Shown piece after piece: positions 52,359-59,469 of a DNA stretch of 64,000 bases. The first letter of the stretch is position 1. The number at the start of each line of letters is the position of its first letter. Made by a program: the position numbers and the translations under genes. The stretch is from Arthrobacter sp. GMC3 (GTDB lineage: Bacteria; Actinomycetota; Actinomycetes; Actinomycetales; Micrococcaceae). The stretch lies in NCBI RefSeq assembly GCF_002929305.1, contig NZ_PJIO01000001.1:372001-436000 (forward strand), in the 5' to 3' direction. The notes below the pieces were generated by a model, which was not told the DNA's origin, searched no databases, and saw only the letters and a list, made by a program, of their open reading frames with translations.

Positions 52359-52503
52359 CCTGATCGAACTCCCGACCCCGCACACTGACCCGAAAGCGCA
52401 GGACCGTTACCGGCGTGAACGTGTGGCCCTTGCTACTGACTCTGCCCTCGTTGACCGGCAAGAGGGCGCGGACACGATCAAGCGGGCGCTGGGGATCGCA
52501 TGA
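52351..52503 (+). CDS. Small phage hypothetical protein
   Basis: 50 residues, with GAGGAA upstream, charged and helical (DRYRRERVALATDSALVDRQEGADTIKRALG). It overlaps its neighbours by 8 and 4 bases. No family recognised. Confidence 0.5.
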   Translation: MSDLIELPTPHTDPKAQDRYRRERVALATDSALVDRQEGADTIKRALGIA

Positions 52504-52574
52504 CCTGCAACCACCGCGACCGGGCCTGCACAGACTGCGCCCGTGACTGGATCGACCGGCTAAGGGGTAAGTGA
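52500..52574 (+). CDS. Cysteine-rich microprotein
   Basis: 24 residues, ATGA overlap. CNHRDRACTDCARDW holds three Cys and one His in a zinc-knuckle-like spacing. Reality as a gene rests only on coupling and Cys spacing. Confidence 0.35.
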   Translation: MTCNHRDRACTDCARDWIDRLRGK

Positions 52575-52690
52575 TGCACGACATGACCTGCAACTTTTGC
52601 GGCGCCGGAGTCAGCGGCACCATCACCGAGATGATCGATTGGTCCGAGCGTCACGACCATGAATGCCCCGGCCCGAAGAAGAAGCCATGA
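52574..52690 (+). CDS. Zinc-ribbon microprotein
   Basis: 38 residues starting one base inside the previous stop (TGATG). TCNFCGAG gives one Cys pair and HDHEC the second set, so a small zinc site is plausible. Function unknown. Confidence 0.5.
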   Translation: MHDMTCNFCGAGVSGTITEMIDWSERHDHECPGPKKKP

Positions 52691-52911
52691 CCGCCTACAC
52701 GCCCGCTGATCTTGCCGCCCGGAAGTATGGCGCGACGTTGTATCTGCAAATGCCAGGTCAGCGTCTCCCGTGGCGATTCACCAAAGTCACAGAGACCGGA
52801 TGGAAACGCACAGACGGACTCGCGCACGGCCAATGGGTCAGCCATGAACAACTAGCCGACATCGCCAATGAAGGCATCATCACCAACCCATTTACCAAGG
52901 AGACACCGTGA
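52687..52911 (+). CDS. Small phage hypothetical protein
   Basis: 74 residues, ATGA overlap, with a beta-rich middle (ATLYLQMPGQRLPWRFTKVTETGWKR cut by a turn) and GQWVSHEQLADIANEG at the end. It directly precedes and overlaps the exonuclease gene, so a role in recombination is possible. No family recognised. Confidence 0.58.
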   Translation: MTAYTPADLAARKYGATLYLQMPGQRLPWRFTKVTETGWKRTDGLAHGQWVSHEQLADIANEGIITNPFTKETP

Positions 52912-53732
52912 CCCTTCACATCTATGAAGACCTCGACCAGGGTACGCCGGAGTGGTTCGCGGCTCGTGCTGGTATCCCGACAGCCTCAGTCATGCACCAC
53001 TTGATCACTACTGGCTCACCTGATGCGCTGACGATTGATTGTCCCAACTGCGGATCAACTGCTGGTGATCCGTGCATGAGTCTGGCGCGCAAGATCCCGG
53101 CGCCGATCAAGACGGTGCACGGCGAACGTTCCGCCGCTGCCTCTGCCCTGCCGCCCGTGTATCGCGTGGCTGACAATCTCGGCTCACAAGGCCTCACCGC
53201 GACACTGGCTGCCGAGCGCATCACTGGCCATGTCGAACCGATGGCGACTTCACGGGACATGGAGCGCGGCACTCTTGATGAACCCTACGCCCGCGATGTG
53301 TACAGCGAGCGTTACGCACCAGCCACTGTGCTGGGCTTCATGGTTCGCGACTTCGGCGGCTACTCCATTGGCTATTCACCGGACGGGATGGTTGGTGACG
53401 ATGGCTTGCTTGAGATTAAGTCGCGCAAGCAGAAGATCCAGCTTGGCACATTCCTGGACGATGAAGTTCCTGCCGAGAACATGGCGCAGCTACAGACGGG
53501 CTTGCTTGTGTCTGGACGTGACTGGATCGACTACATGTCCTACGCGGGAGGCATGCCGCCGTACATCAAGCGCGTCTACCCGTCGAACGCATGGTTCGAC
53601 GTCATCCACCAAGCCGCTGCCGCACTGGAAATAACCGCTGCGGACATGCTCGACAAATACCTGAAAGCGACCGATGGAAACGAGCCCACGGAACGCATCG
53701 ACCACTACCTTGAATTGGAGTTGAAGCTATGA
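52908..53732 (+). CDS. YqaJ-type phage exonuclease with inserted zinc-finger-like segment
   Basis: 274 residues from a GTG overlapping the previous stop. Lambda-exonuclease/YqaJ features: QGTPEWFAARAGIPTASVM at the start, MERGTLDEPYARDVY with the first Glu, and SPDGMVGDDGLLEIKSRK with the D...E-x-K metal site. Such enzymes resect DNA 5' to 3' so that an annealing protein can pair the ends. Unusual: between ASVMHHLITTG and the LAAERITG helix lies CPNCGSTAGDPC followed by HGERSAAA (about residues 45-80), a CPxCG-x-x-x-G-x-P-C...H-x-x-R zinc-binding pattern not part of the normal fold. The unknown gene after it and SSB complete the module. Confidence 0.83.
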   Translation: MTLHIYEDLDQGTPEWFAARAGIPTASVMHHLITTGSPDALTIDCPNCGSTAGDPCMSLARKIPAPIKTVHGERSAAASALPPVYRVADNLGSQGLTATLAAERITGHVEPMATSRDMERGTLDEPYARDVYSERYAPATVLGFMVRDFGGYSIGYSPDGMVGDDGLLEIKSRKQKIQLGTFLDDEVPAENMAQLQTGLLVSGRDWIDYMSYAGGMPPYIKRVYPSNAWFDVIHQAAAALEITAADMLDKYLKATDGNEPTERIDHYLELELKL

Positions 53733-54265
53733 AGGTTGCAGTAAAGCCACGTTCTGATCAGTGGAACGCAGATGATTTCACTGGCGGCCCACGAACGTTC
53801 ACCATCGCCGGGGCAAAGCATGGAACCGCCGAAGCGCTCTACGACATCGAGTTGGCAGAGGGTGAAGGGCGCGTCTGGCGGCCGCCGAACGGGATGCTAT
53901 CCGTTCTTATCCAGCTCTGGGGAGACGAAGCTTCCGAATGGATTGGCCGTCGCGTAACCCTGTTCAAGGATCCATCGGTCAGGGTCGGCAAAGACGTTCC
54001 TGGCGGCATCCGAATCTCTCACATGTCCGACATTGGACCTAAGGGCGCATCGCCCAGCATCACAGTGAGCAGGGGGCAACGGCGGCCCTATCCGGTCAAG
54101 CCACTACTGGACCCTGTACAGCGCAACTGGCAGCAGGAGATCTTGACCGCCACGGACACGGCGACGCTCAACCAGCTCTGGACCGAAGCGCCCGCAGAAT
54201 ACCAAGCCGCAATGATGGCGCGGGCCGAACAACTCAAAACACCAACGGAAGGAGTCGAGGCATGA
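53729..54265 (+). CDS. Conserved phage protein of recombination modules, unknown function
   Basis: 178 residues, ATGA overlap with the exonuclease. The pattern PRSDQWNADDFTGGPRTFTI, LSVLIQLWGDEASEWIGRRVTLFKDP and GGIRISHMSDIG is one I recall from prophage recombination or replication regions in several bacterial groups, without an assigned role. C-terminal region (WQQEILTATDTATLNQLW) is helical. Here it sits exactly where a RecT/Erf/Red-beta annealase is expected, between exonuclease and SSB. Confidence 0.75.
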   Translation: MKVAVKPRSDQWNADDFTGGPRTFTIAGAKHGTAEALYDIELAEGEGRVWRPPNGMLSVLIQLWGDEASEWIGRRVTLFKDPSVRVGKDVPGGIRISHMSDIGPKGASPSITVSRGQRRPYPVKPLLDPVQRNWQQEILTATDTATLNQLWTEAPAEYQAAMMARAEQLKTPTEGVEA

Positions 54266-54687
54266 GCGGCGAAATTATCGACCAGCCGGACAAGGTCGCT
54301 TTCCGGAACGACATCGGCAACGACATTGCGTGGGGCAATCTCGACTATGGCGACGCTTCCGACGAGCAGAGGGCCGAGTTTGAGGCCAGCTACGAGATCG
54401 TCAAAAACGGCAATGCCGAATGGTTCCACACTGACGGCGACCTCTACCAAGGCTCAACCCTCATGCGTGTGATCCGACGCAAGGCAGACGGCGAACTGTT
54501 CGGCTTCCCCTACTGGGTGGGTGGCGGAAAGCACGGCGAAACCAATGTCGAGTCCAACGGCGACGAGCACGGCTTCCCCTCCAAATACGACTGGCAGGAG
54601 GGCATTGACGAGGAAGAAAGCTGGTTCGTCTTCTTGCCTGTCGAGTCATCCAACATCCCCGCGTACAAGATCAAGGAGAGCAGCTAA
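54262..54687 (+). CDS. Hypothetical phage protein
   Basis: 141 residues, ATGA overlap, very acidic, aromatic-rich (GDLYQGSTLMRVIRRK, FGFPYWVGGGKHGE, EEESWFVFLPVE). I do not recognise it. It lies between the unknown recombination-module protein and ssb and ends directly at the ssb start, so it is part of the same transcript. Confidence 0.65.
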   Translation: MSGEIIDQPDKVAFRNDIGNDIAWGNLDYGDASDEQRAEFEASYEIVKNGNAEWFHTDGDLYQGSTLMRVIRRKADGELFGFPYWVGGGKHGETNVESNGDEHGFPSKYDWQEGIDEEESWFVFLPVESSNIPAYKIKESS

Positions 54688-55293
54688 ATGGCGGGCGAAA
54701 CAACGATCACCGTCATCGGCAATCTGACGGGAGATCCAGAGCTCAGGTTTGCGCCATCCGGCAAGGCGGTTGCGAACTTCACAATCGCGTCAACCCCGCG
54801 CACGTTCGACCGGCAGTCGAATGAGTGGAAGGACGGCGAGACCTTGTTTCTCCGTGCGTCGATCTGGAATGAACCGGCTGAGAACGTGGCCGAGTCGCTG
54901 ACCAAGGGAACTCGCGTGATCGTCTCCGGCCGACTCAAGTCCCGCACGTATGACACCAAGGAGGGCGAGAAGCGCACCGTCATGGATCTCGAAGTTGACG
55001 AGATCGGCCCCAGCCTCCGGTACGCGAACGCGAAGGTGAATCGGACGCAGCGAGGCGGCCAGGGCGGCGGTAACAACCATGGCAGCCAAGAGTCGGGCAC
55101 GTTCAGCAACCAGCAAGGCCAGCAGTCGTCGCAGTTCGGCAATTTCGGCGACCAGCAGAACAGGCAGAATCCTGCCGGTCAACCGCAGAACAGCGGCTGG
55201 GGAGGCTCGCAACCCGCCCAAAACGCACAGACCGGCAACAACCTGCCGCCTACTGATCCGTGGGGCAACGGCCCATCGGATCCTCCATTTTGA
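54688..55293 (+). CDS. ssb: Single-stranded DNA-binding protein
   Basis: 201 residues. OB-fold in residues 1-112: [62 protein letters not shown] long glycine/glutamine/asparagine-rich linker follows, then an acidic-hydrophobic tip PSDPPF that binds partner proteins. It coats single-stranded DNA during phage replication and recombination, downstream of the exonuclease. A terminator-like hairpin follows. Confidence 0.95.
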   Translation: MAGETTITVIGNLTGDPELRFAPSGKAVANFTIASTPRTFDRQSNEWKDGETLFLRASIWNEPAENVAESLTKGTRVIVSGRLKSRTYDTKEGEKRTVMDLEVDEIGPSLRYANAKVNRTQRGGQGGGNNHGSQESGTFSNQQGQQSSQFGNFGDQQNRQNPAGQPQNSGWGGSQPAQNAQTGNNLPPTDPWGNGPSDPPF

Positions 55294-55313
55294 CCAAATA
55301 GCAACACCCTCAA

Positions 55314-55336
55314 GCCGCCACAGAGCGGCCTTTTTT
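55314..55336 (+). terminator. Terminator-like hairpin after ssb
   Basis: GCCGC, loop CACAGA, GCGGC, then CTTTTTT (55331-55336), followed by ATGACCAAAGCC and an AAGGAG before the next gene. Confidence 0.78.
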
Positions 55337-55366
55337 ATGACCAAAGCCAACACCAAGGAGAACCAA

Positions 55367-55834
55367 ATGGGCTACGACATGAGCCACCGCAATACCGCTG
55401 AAAGCGCAGACGCTGCGACCGACTACTTCCGCCTGAACATCTGGGGCATGGGGCCGTTCCGTGAAGCTATGGAGGAACTGCGAATGGCGCACGAGTCAAG
55501 TTCCCGCGACGTTCCGGACTGGCCCGAGTACCCGGAGAGCGACGAGGACGAGGACAGTCCCGAGTACAAGGCGTACGAGGCGAAGGCGCTCATCGTGCAG
55601 GGCCATCACCACAAGACCAATGACCCAACGATTCCTCTCCACAAGTTCTGCTCAAATGACGGATGGTGGGTCACTGCCGCCGAGTCAAAGGCCGCTGTCG
55701 AAGCATGGGAAACACGAGATCCGGATGCTACTTACTCGCCGGGCGTGACCGAAACTATCGCCTCCGAGTACTGGGGCGAATGGATCGACTACCTCCGCAA
55801 CGCCATCGACCGCGACGGCTTCCAGGTTCACTAA
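55367..55834 (+). CDS. Hypothetical phage protein
   Basis: 155 residues from the ATG with AAGGAG 7 bases upstream. MGYDMSHRNTAESADAATDYFRLNIWGMGPFREAM at the start and WWVTAAESKAAVEAWE later; very acidic middle (SDEDEDSPEY). The opening MGYDM-type and N-x-x-G-M-x-x-F pattern recurs in actinophage hypotheticals, no function known. First gene of a new block between two hairpins. Confidence 0.68.
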   Translation: MGYDMSHRNTAESADAATDYFRLNIWGMGPFREAMEELRMAHESSSRDVPDWPEYPESDEDEDSPEYKAYEAKALIVQGHHHKTNDPTIPLHKFCSNDGWWVTAAESKAAVEAWETRDPDATYSPGVTETIASEYWGEWIDYLRNAIDRDGFQVH

Positions 55835-55850
55835 CCCACCACCCACCCAC

Positions 55851-55882
55851 GGCCCTGTGCAGCCTCCCCGCTGCACAGGGCC
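55851..55882 (+). terminator. Perfect 12-bp hairpin between gene blocks
   Basis: GGCCCTGTGCAG and CTGCACAGGGCC around an 8-base loop, then CACAACTTAGGAG into the next ATG. No T-tract, so termination is uncertain; it may be a processing site. Confidence 0.6.
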
Positions 55883-55900
55883 CACAACTTAGGAGACTTC

Positions 55901-56395
55901 ATGAGCGACTATCAGCTAGGCCAGCGCGTCGAGATCAGCGGGACTGTGGAGAAGGTCAAGGAATACCCGCGAACCTTCTACAAAGAATCCGCATTGCCAT
56001 ACCGCGAGAACTACCCGAACCGCAAAACCTTCACCGAGGGAGTCATCATTGGCTCCCGCACCATCCAAGACGGCATCACCGAACGTCAAGACGAATGGGG
56101 CTCCTACTTCACGCCCACCCAAGGAACCGCCCGCCGTGTCTGGCTCGTAGCCTACGACCTCCGCATGAAGCCCGTAACCTGCCTCGACCATCAAGTGGCA
56201 GCCGTAGAGACCGGGCCGACAGTCGCAGTCCCAGCACCACATGTCCCATACCCCGGCCCGCATGACACGGATGCAACATTCATGCGTGGGGCGGCAAGGA
56301 AGATCGCGGCGGACTTTCCGGCCGGTGGCAGCAACGTCAAGCGCGCCGTCATCAAGCTGCTCAACGACACTGCCGATGCGATGGAAGCCCAGTGA
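55901..56395 (+). CDS. Hypothetical phage protein
   Basis: 164 residues with AGGAG 8 bases upstream. First half is a beta-type fold (GQRVEISGTVEKVKEYP, EGVIIGSRTIQDG, RRVWLVAYDLRMKPV), which could be an OB- or SH3-like barrel. A proline linker leads to a helical tail (ATFMRGAARKIAADF, NVKRAVIKLLNDTADAME). Not recognised. Confidence 0.65.
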   Translation: MSDYQLGQRVEISGTVEKVKEYPRTFYKESALPYRENYPNRKTFTEGVIIGSRTIQDGITERQDEWGSYFTPTQGTARRVWLVAYDLRMKPVTCLDHQVAAVETGPTVAVPAPHVPYPGPHDTDATFMRGAARKIAADFPAGGSNVKRAVIKLLNDTADAMEAQ

Positions 56396-56568
56396 CCCGC
56401 GATTTGTGCTGCGTTGCCTGCCGGGGACCGCTCGGTATTTGTCGGGATCGCAAGTGCCTGCACCACATCGAGCACATCAAGGCTGAGAACCGAGACGACC
56501 GTTCGCTACGGCTCTACAGCAACCCCACGGCCGCATTCCGCACTGGGCTAGAGAGGCGGGGGTCTTGA
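56392..56568 (+). CDS. Cysteine-rich zinc-finger-like microprotein
   Basis: 58 residues from GTG, overlapping the previous stop. CCVACRGPLGICRDRKCLHHIEH contains five Cys and two His in a small zinc-finger-like spacing. Basic C-terminus. Its stop overlaps the next start (TTGA). Confidence 0.52.
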   Translation: MTRDLCCVACRGPLGICRDRKCLHHIEHIKAENRDDRSLRLYSNPTAAFRTGLERRGS

Positions 56569-56789
56569 TTGGCAATCATCGCCTCGCTGACTGCGTGGCC
56601 GAGGCGTACGGCAAGCCTCGCAAGCCACCCACACTGCCATTCAGCAAAGTCGAACAAGAGGCAATCTACGACGCCTACATCGACGAGGCAACCATGAAGG
56701 CCATTGCCGAGCCATACCAATGCTCGACCAAGAAAGTAAGTAACGCCATCCATCGCCAGCACAGAGAAGAACCAAGGAGGAAAGTATGA
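56565..56789 (+). CDS. Small HTH-like phage protein
   Basis: 74 residues from TTG. PFSKVEQEAIYDAYIDEATMKAIAEPYQCSTKKVSNAIHRQ looks like a sigma-region-4/homeodomain-type HTH with CSTKKVSNAIHRQ as recognition helix. May be a late or middle transcription regulator. Confidence 0.58.
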   Translation: MIGNHRLADCVAEAYGKPRKPPTLPFSKVEQEAIYDAYIDEATMKAIAEPYQCSTKKVSNAIHRQHREEPRRKV

Positions 56790-57014
56790 GCACCCAAGCC
56801 AAGATCAGCGAGAACATCAAGCCGCGCATCGGCATGGTCGTGAAGCTCACCGACAAGCCAGGACTGTGGCAAGTCCTCGACCGAGCGCCCGGAGCTGGTG
56901 CGTGGTGGATGCTCGCGTGGGATGACGACGCAAGGGGGGGGCGACTCCGTGTATAGCAAGGCGACCTACCGCGAGATGCGCAAAACCAGCTGGATTAGCG
57001 ACCCCGTGAAATGA
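56786..57014 (+). pseudogene. Small phage gene interrupted by a frameshift at an 8-G run
   Basis: The ATGA-coupled frame runs from 56786 and stops at 56956, soon after eight G residues (56934-56941). With one G fewer it would continue as GGDSVYSKATYREMRKTSW to a stop at 57012-57014, giving 75 residues with a natural-looking end (KTSWISDPVK) and the normal short gap to the HNH gene. The first part (NIKPRIGMVVKLTDKPGLWQVL, WWMLAW) resembles a small beta-barrel. Either a sequencing error, a true mutation or programmed slippage. Confidence 0.6.
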
Positions 57015-57034
57015 ACAAGGAAGGAGGCTGAGAA

Positions 57035-57415
57035 GTGGCTCGCGACAGAGCGAACATCAACACGAACATTTACCCACCTTGGGATGGCGTTGAAAACCTT
57101 GACGTTTATCGATGGACTCGCGACCGTGAGCTAAAGCGGAGGAAAGCCTTGGAGTCGAAGATGCTAACCCACAAGCGGCCTGATGGCACCCCACTATACA
57201 AACTCACATCAGGGTCGAACCTATCCCGAACAGACCCGCTCACGTCCTCCCGCAGGAGTGAAGTTATTGAACGGGATAAGTCGTGCGTTTGGTGCGGAGC
57301 AGGGGCGCCATTCGAAGTCGATCACATCATGAGGTATGTGGATGGCGGATCAAATGATGCGGACAATTTGCAGACCCTCTGCGAACCCTGTCACCGAAGT
57401 AAAGGAGGCCGCTAA
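57035..57415 (+). CDS. HNH endonuclease
   Basis: 126 residues from a GTG with AAGGAGG 7 bases upstream. Zinc and catalytic parts: SCVWCGAGAPFEVDHIMRYVDGG, then NLQTLCEPCHRSK; the His of VDHI is the general base and the four Cys hold zinc. Phage HNH proteins near terminase help packaging, but here it stands in the replication region, so a homing or recombination role is as likely. The next gene starts right after its stop. Confidence 0.9.
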   Translation: MARDRANINTNIYPPWDGVENLDVYRWTRDRELKRRKALESKMLTHKRPDGTPLYKLTSGSNLSRTDPLTSSRRSEVIERDKSCVWCGAGAPFEVDHIMRYVDGGSNDADNLQTLCEPCHRSKGGR

Positions 57416-58231
57416 GTGGCTTGGTTCAAGGTCGATGACGGCTTTCATTCGTCAAGGAAGGTCATGTCAATACCCCGACGTAGCAGGTTCGCTGCGGTGG
57501 GCTTGTGGAGCATTGCGGGCTCGTGGTGCGCCGACCAGCTGACCGATGGACACGTCCCCGACTACATGCTCAAGGAGTGGGGAGTGCCACCGTCAGCACC
57601 CCGGAATTTGGTTGATGCGGGGCTTTGGAGCGCCGAGTCCGGTGGGTTCGCGTTCCGAAACTGGCACGAGTACCAGCCGAGCAAGCAAGACGTAGACGCC
57701 GAGCGAGCAGCGAGCAGAGCGCGAATGTCCGACTTGCGCGCCAAGCGTAAACAGCCAAAACCGCCAGAACAAAGGGAAGCGGGCGAGGCGTTCGGGCGAA
57801 CGGTTTCGAACGGTTCGGAAAATGTTCGTAACCCCGACCCATCCCGACCCGACCCGACCCTATTAGGGGTTAAGCGCGAGCCGTCGAAATCGAGCCCAAC
57901 CGGCCACTCCGGGACACGCATCCCCAAAGGATTCACCGCCACCCCGGAAATGATCAATTGGGCAATGGAAAATACGCCGAATATCAATTGGCAATCTTCC
58001 ACCAAGAAATTCAAAGCGCACTTCAATTCGGTGGCAGGTACAGCCCAATTCAAAACGGATTGGGAATCGGCCTGGCAATCATGGCTACTCGGCGATCAAG
58101 AGAAAGCTTCTCAGCGGCCAGTGCAGTTCAAGACCGGCGCCGAGAAGCGCATGGACAACGGGGCCAAGCTGCATGCGAAGTACTCGGCCATTGATGAACA
58201 AAACCAGCTACAGATCGAAGGAGGACCATGA
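57416..58231 (+). CDS. Phage replication-initiation-like protein
   Basis: 271 residues from GTG, immediately after the HNH stop. The N-terminal 90 residues (MAWFKVDDGFHSSRKV, AAVGLWSIAGSWCADQ, GLWSAESGGFAFRNWHEYQPSK) match the winged-helix start common in actinophage replication proteins. A basic, low-complexity linker (NPDPSRPDPT) leads to a C-terminal DnaT/DnaD-like helical part (KFKAHFNSVAGTAQFKTDWESAWQSW). By analogy to lambda O it would open the origin; repeated CAATTGG boxes lie within the 3' half. The following gene may be its partner. Confidence 0.75.
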   Translation: MAWFKVDDGFHSSRKVMSIPRRSRFAAVGLWSIAGSWCADQLTDGHVPDYMLKEWGVPPSAPRNLVDAGLWSAESGGFAFRNWHEYQPSKQDVDAERAASRARMSDLRAKRKQPKPPEQREAGEAFGRTVSNGSENVRNPDPSRPDPTLLGVKREPSKSSPTGHSGTRIPKGFTATPEMINWAMENTPNINWQSSTKKFKAHFNSVAGTAQFKTDWESAWQSWLLGDQEKASQRPVQFKTGAEKRMDNGAKLHAKYSAIDEQNQLQIEGGP

Positions 58232-58662
58232 ACCTGCCCGACACCGTTGTTTTCCTGACATGGCTATCCCAGCACGATGGCCGCATCCAGGTCACAGACG
58301 CCGAAGTGGAAATCTGGCAACACACACTTTCTGTGATCCCTACGGCGAACGTGAAGAACGCCGCACTTGAGCACTACCGGCTCAACGAGAAAGACAAACC
58401 ATCACCCAAAGGCATTCGGAAGATCGCCATTGAGGAACGGGACCGGGCGCTGGCGAAACAGTCAGCACTCACGGCCGGGCCGACAGTCAAGAGCCCGTCA
58501 GGATTCAAGGATTCCGACCCTGAACGGTGGGATGCGCTCGTGCTGAAAGGCCGGGACGATCACCGCGCAAGTCTTCGGGCGCGTGGCATCACACCACACA
58601 ACGAAACCTGCCCCTATCACGAGGCCACCCCAAAACGGGTGGCCTTTTCCATGCCCAAATAA
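58228..58662 (+). CDS. Phage protein next to the replication gene, possible loader or accessory factor
   Basis: 144 residues, ATGA overlap with the replication gene. VVFLTWLSQHDGRIQVTDAEVEIWQHTLSVIP is a helical module also seen at the start of phage/Gram-positive replication accessory proteins, and PSPKGIRKIAIEERDRALAKQ follows. HNETCPYHEA has Cys and His near the end. The last codons run through a terminator hairpin (58623-58649). Function is inferred from position only. Confidence 0.65.
   Translation: MNLPDTVVFLTWLSQHDGRIQVTDAEVEIWQHTLSVIPTANVKNAALEHYRLNEKDKPSPKGIRKIAIEERDRALAKQSALTAGPTVKSPSGFKDSDPERWDALVLKGRDDHRASLRARGITPHNETCPYHEATPKRVAFSMPK
58623..58649 (+). terminator. Terminator hairpin inside the 3' end of a phage gene
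   Basis: GGCCACCC (58623-58630), loop CAAAAC, GGGTGGCC (58637-58644), then TTTTCC and ATGCCCAAATAA. It overlaps the last codons of the preceding gene. Confidence 0.78.
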
Positions 58663-58685
58663 CCGAACACCTCGGAGGAAACGCC

Positions 58686-59084
58686 ATGAAGCACCCCAAG
58701 AAGTCCGCCATGATCGCCACCGCACTGACAGCAATACTCCTGATGGCCGGTTGTAGCTCTGATGCCAAGACCGCATCAGACAACCTGTCCAAGGCCGCGG
58801 ATCAGTTCGAGGTTCAGCGCAAGATCGTCGGCATCAACACCCGCACCGGCGACTACCTGTTCTACGTCGAAGGCCGCTGCTCCATCGAACGTGCCGGCGA
58901 CCTGATCGTGACGTGCAAGCAAGGCCCGAACGAATACCGCAAGCACTACATCGGGCAAGCAACCGACGTCGCCTGGGTGTCTACGCAGATGGAAGCCATC
59001 GATGTGAGCGTCTATCACACCCGCGTCGTCATCAAACCAGAAGGCCTGATCCCCGCGATTGACCTGCAAGGCGGCAAGCAGTGA
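58686..59084 (+). CDS. Phage lipoprotein
   Basis: 132 residues with GGAGGA 6 bases upstream. MKHPKKSAMIATALTAILLMAGCSS is a lipoprotein signal with lipobox LMAGC. The mature part is beta-rich (KIVGINTRTGDYLFYVEGRCSIERAGDLIVTCKQ) with two Cys that may be bonded. Lipoproteins of this size are frequent in actinophages and some block entry of related phages; that role is not shown here. It opens a new block after a hairpin. Confidence 0.8.
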   Translation: MKHPKKSAMIATALTAILLMAGCSSDAKTASDNLSKAADQFEVQRKIVGINTRTGDYLFYVEGRCSIERAGDLIVTCKQGPNEYRKHYIGQATDVAWVSTQMEAIDVSVYHTRVVIKPEGLIPAIDLQGGKQ

Positions 59085-59221
59085 GCGCGGTGATCCGCTA
59101 TGAGCCAATCGCCTACTGCGCCGACTGCAACGAAGGCCGAGGCTGGGAGCAAGACGATCCGAACCCTGACGAATGGGCCGAACAGCACAACGCCGAATAC
59201 CACGAAGGAACAACCGAATGA
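59081..59221 (+). CDS. Small phage protein
   Basis: 46 residues from GTG, overlaps on both ends. CADCNEGRGWEQDDPNPDEWAEQHNAEYH contains CxxC and two His, possibly a zinc site. Not recognised. Confidence 0.5.
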   Translation: MSAVIRYEPIAYCADCNEGRGWEQDDPNPDEWAEQHNAEYHEGTTE

Positions 59222-59469
59222 CCCACCCTGCCACCGCCGTCTACACCAAATCGAATTGCCCTGGTTGCATCCGGACGAAGAAGGAGCTCGATCTGCGCGG
59301 CGTCACGTACACGGAAATCGACCTTGAAGCCGACCCGGACGCGTTGGCTTACGTCCAGTCACTCGGGCACCAAGCAGCACCCGTCGTCGTGCTTGAAGAC
59401 GGCACCAACTGGGCGTCACTGCGCCCCGACCTGATTAACGAACACTTCGGAAAGAGGCCAGCAGCATGA
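59218..59469 (+). CDS. Glutaredoxin-like (NrdH-type) protein
   Basis: 83 residues, ATGA overlap. AVYTKSNCPGCIRTKKELDLRGVTYTEIDLEAD has the redox CPGC and the glutaredoxin fold; cis-Pro in QAAPVVV; the end WASLRPDLINEHF is like NrdH (usual SGFRPD-like motif). NrdH reduces class Ib ribonucleotide reductase, so the phage may use it to raise dNTP supply; no reductase genes are in view. Confidence 0.88.
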   Translation: MTHPATAVYTKSNCPGCIRTKKELDLRGVTYTEIDLEADPDALAYVQSLGHQAAPVVVLEDGTNWASLRPDLINEHFGKRPAA

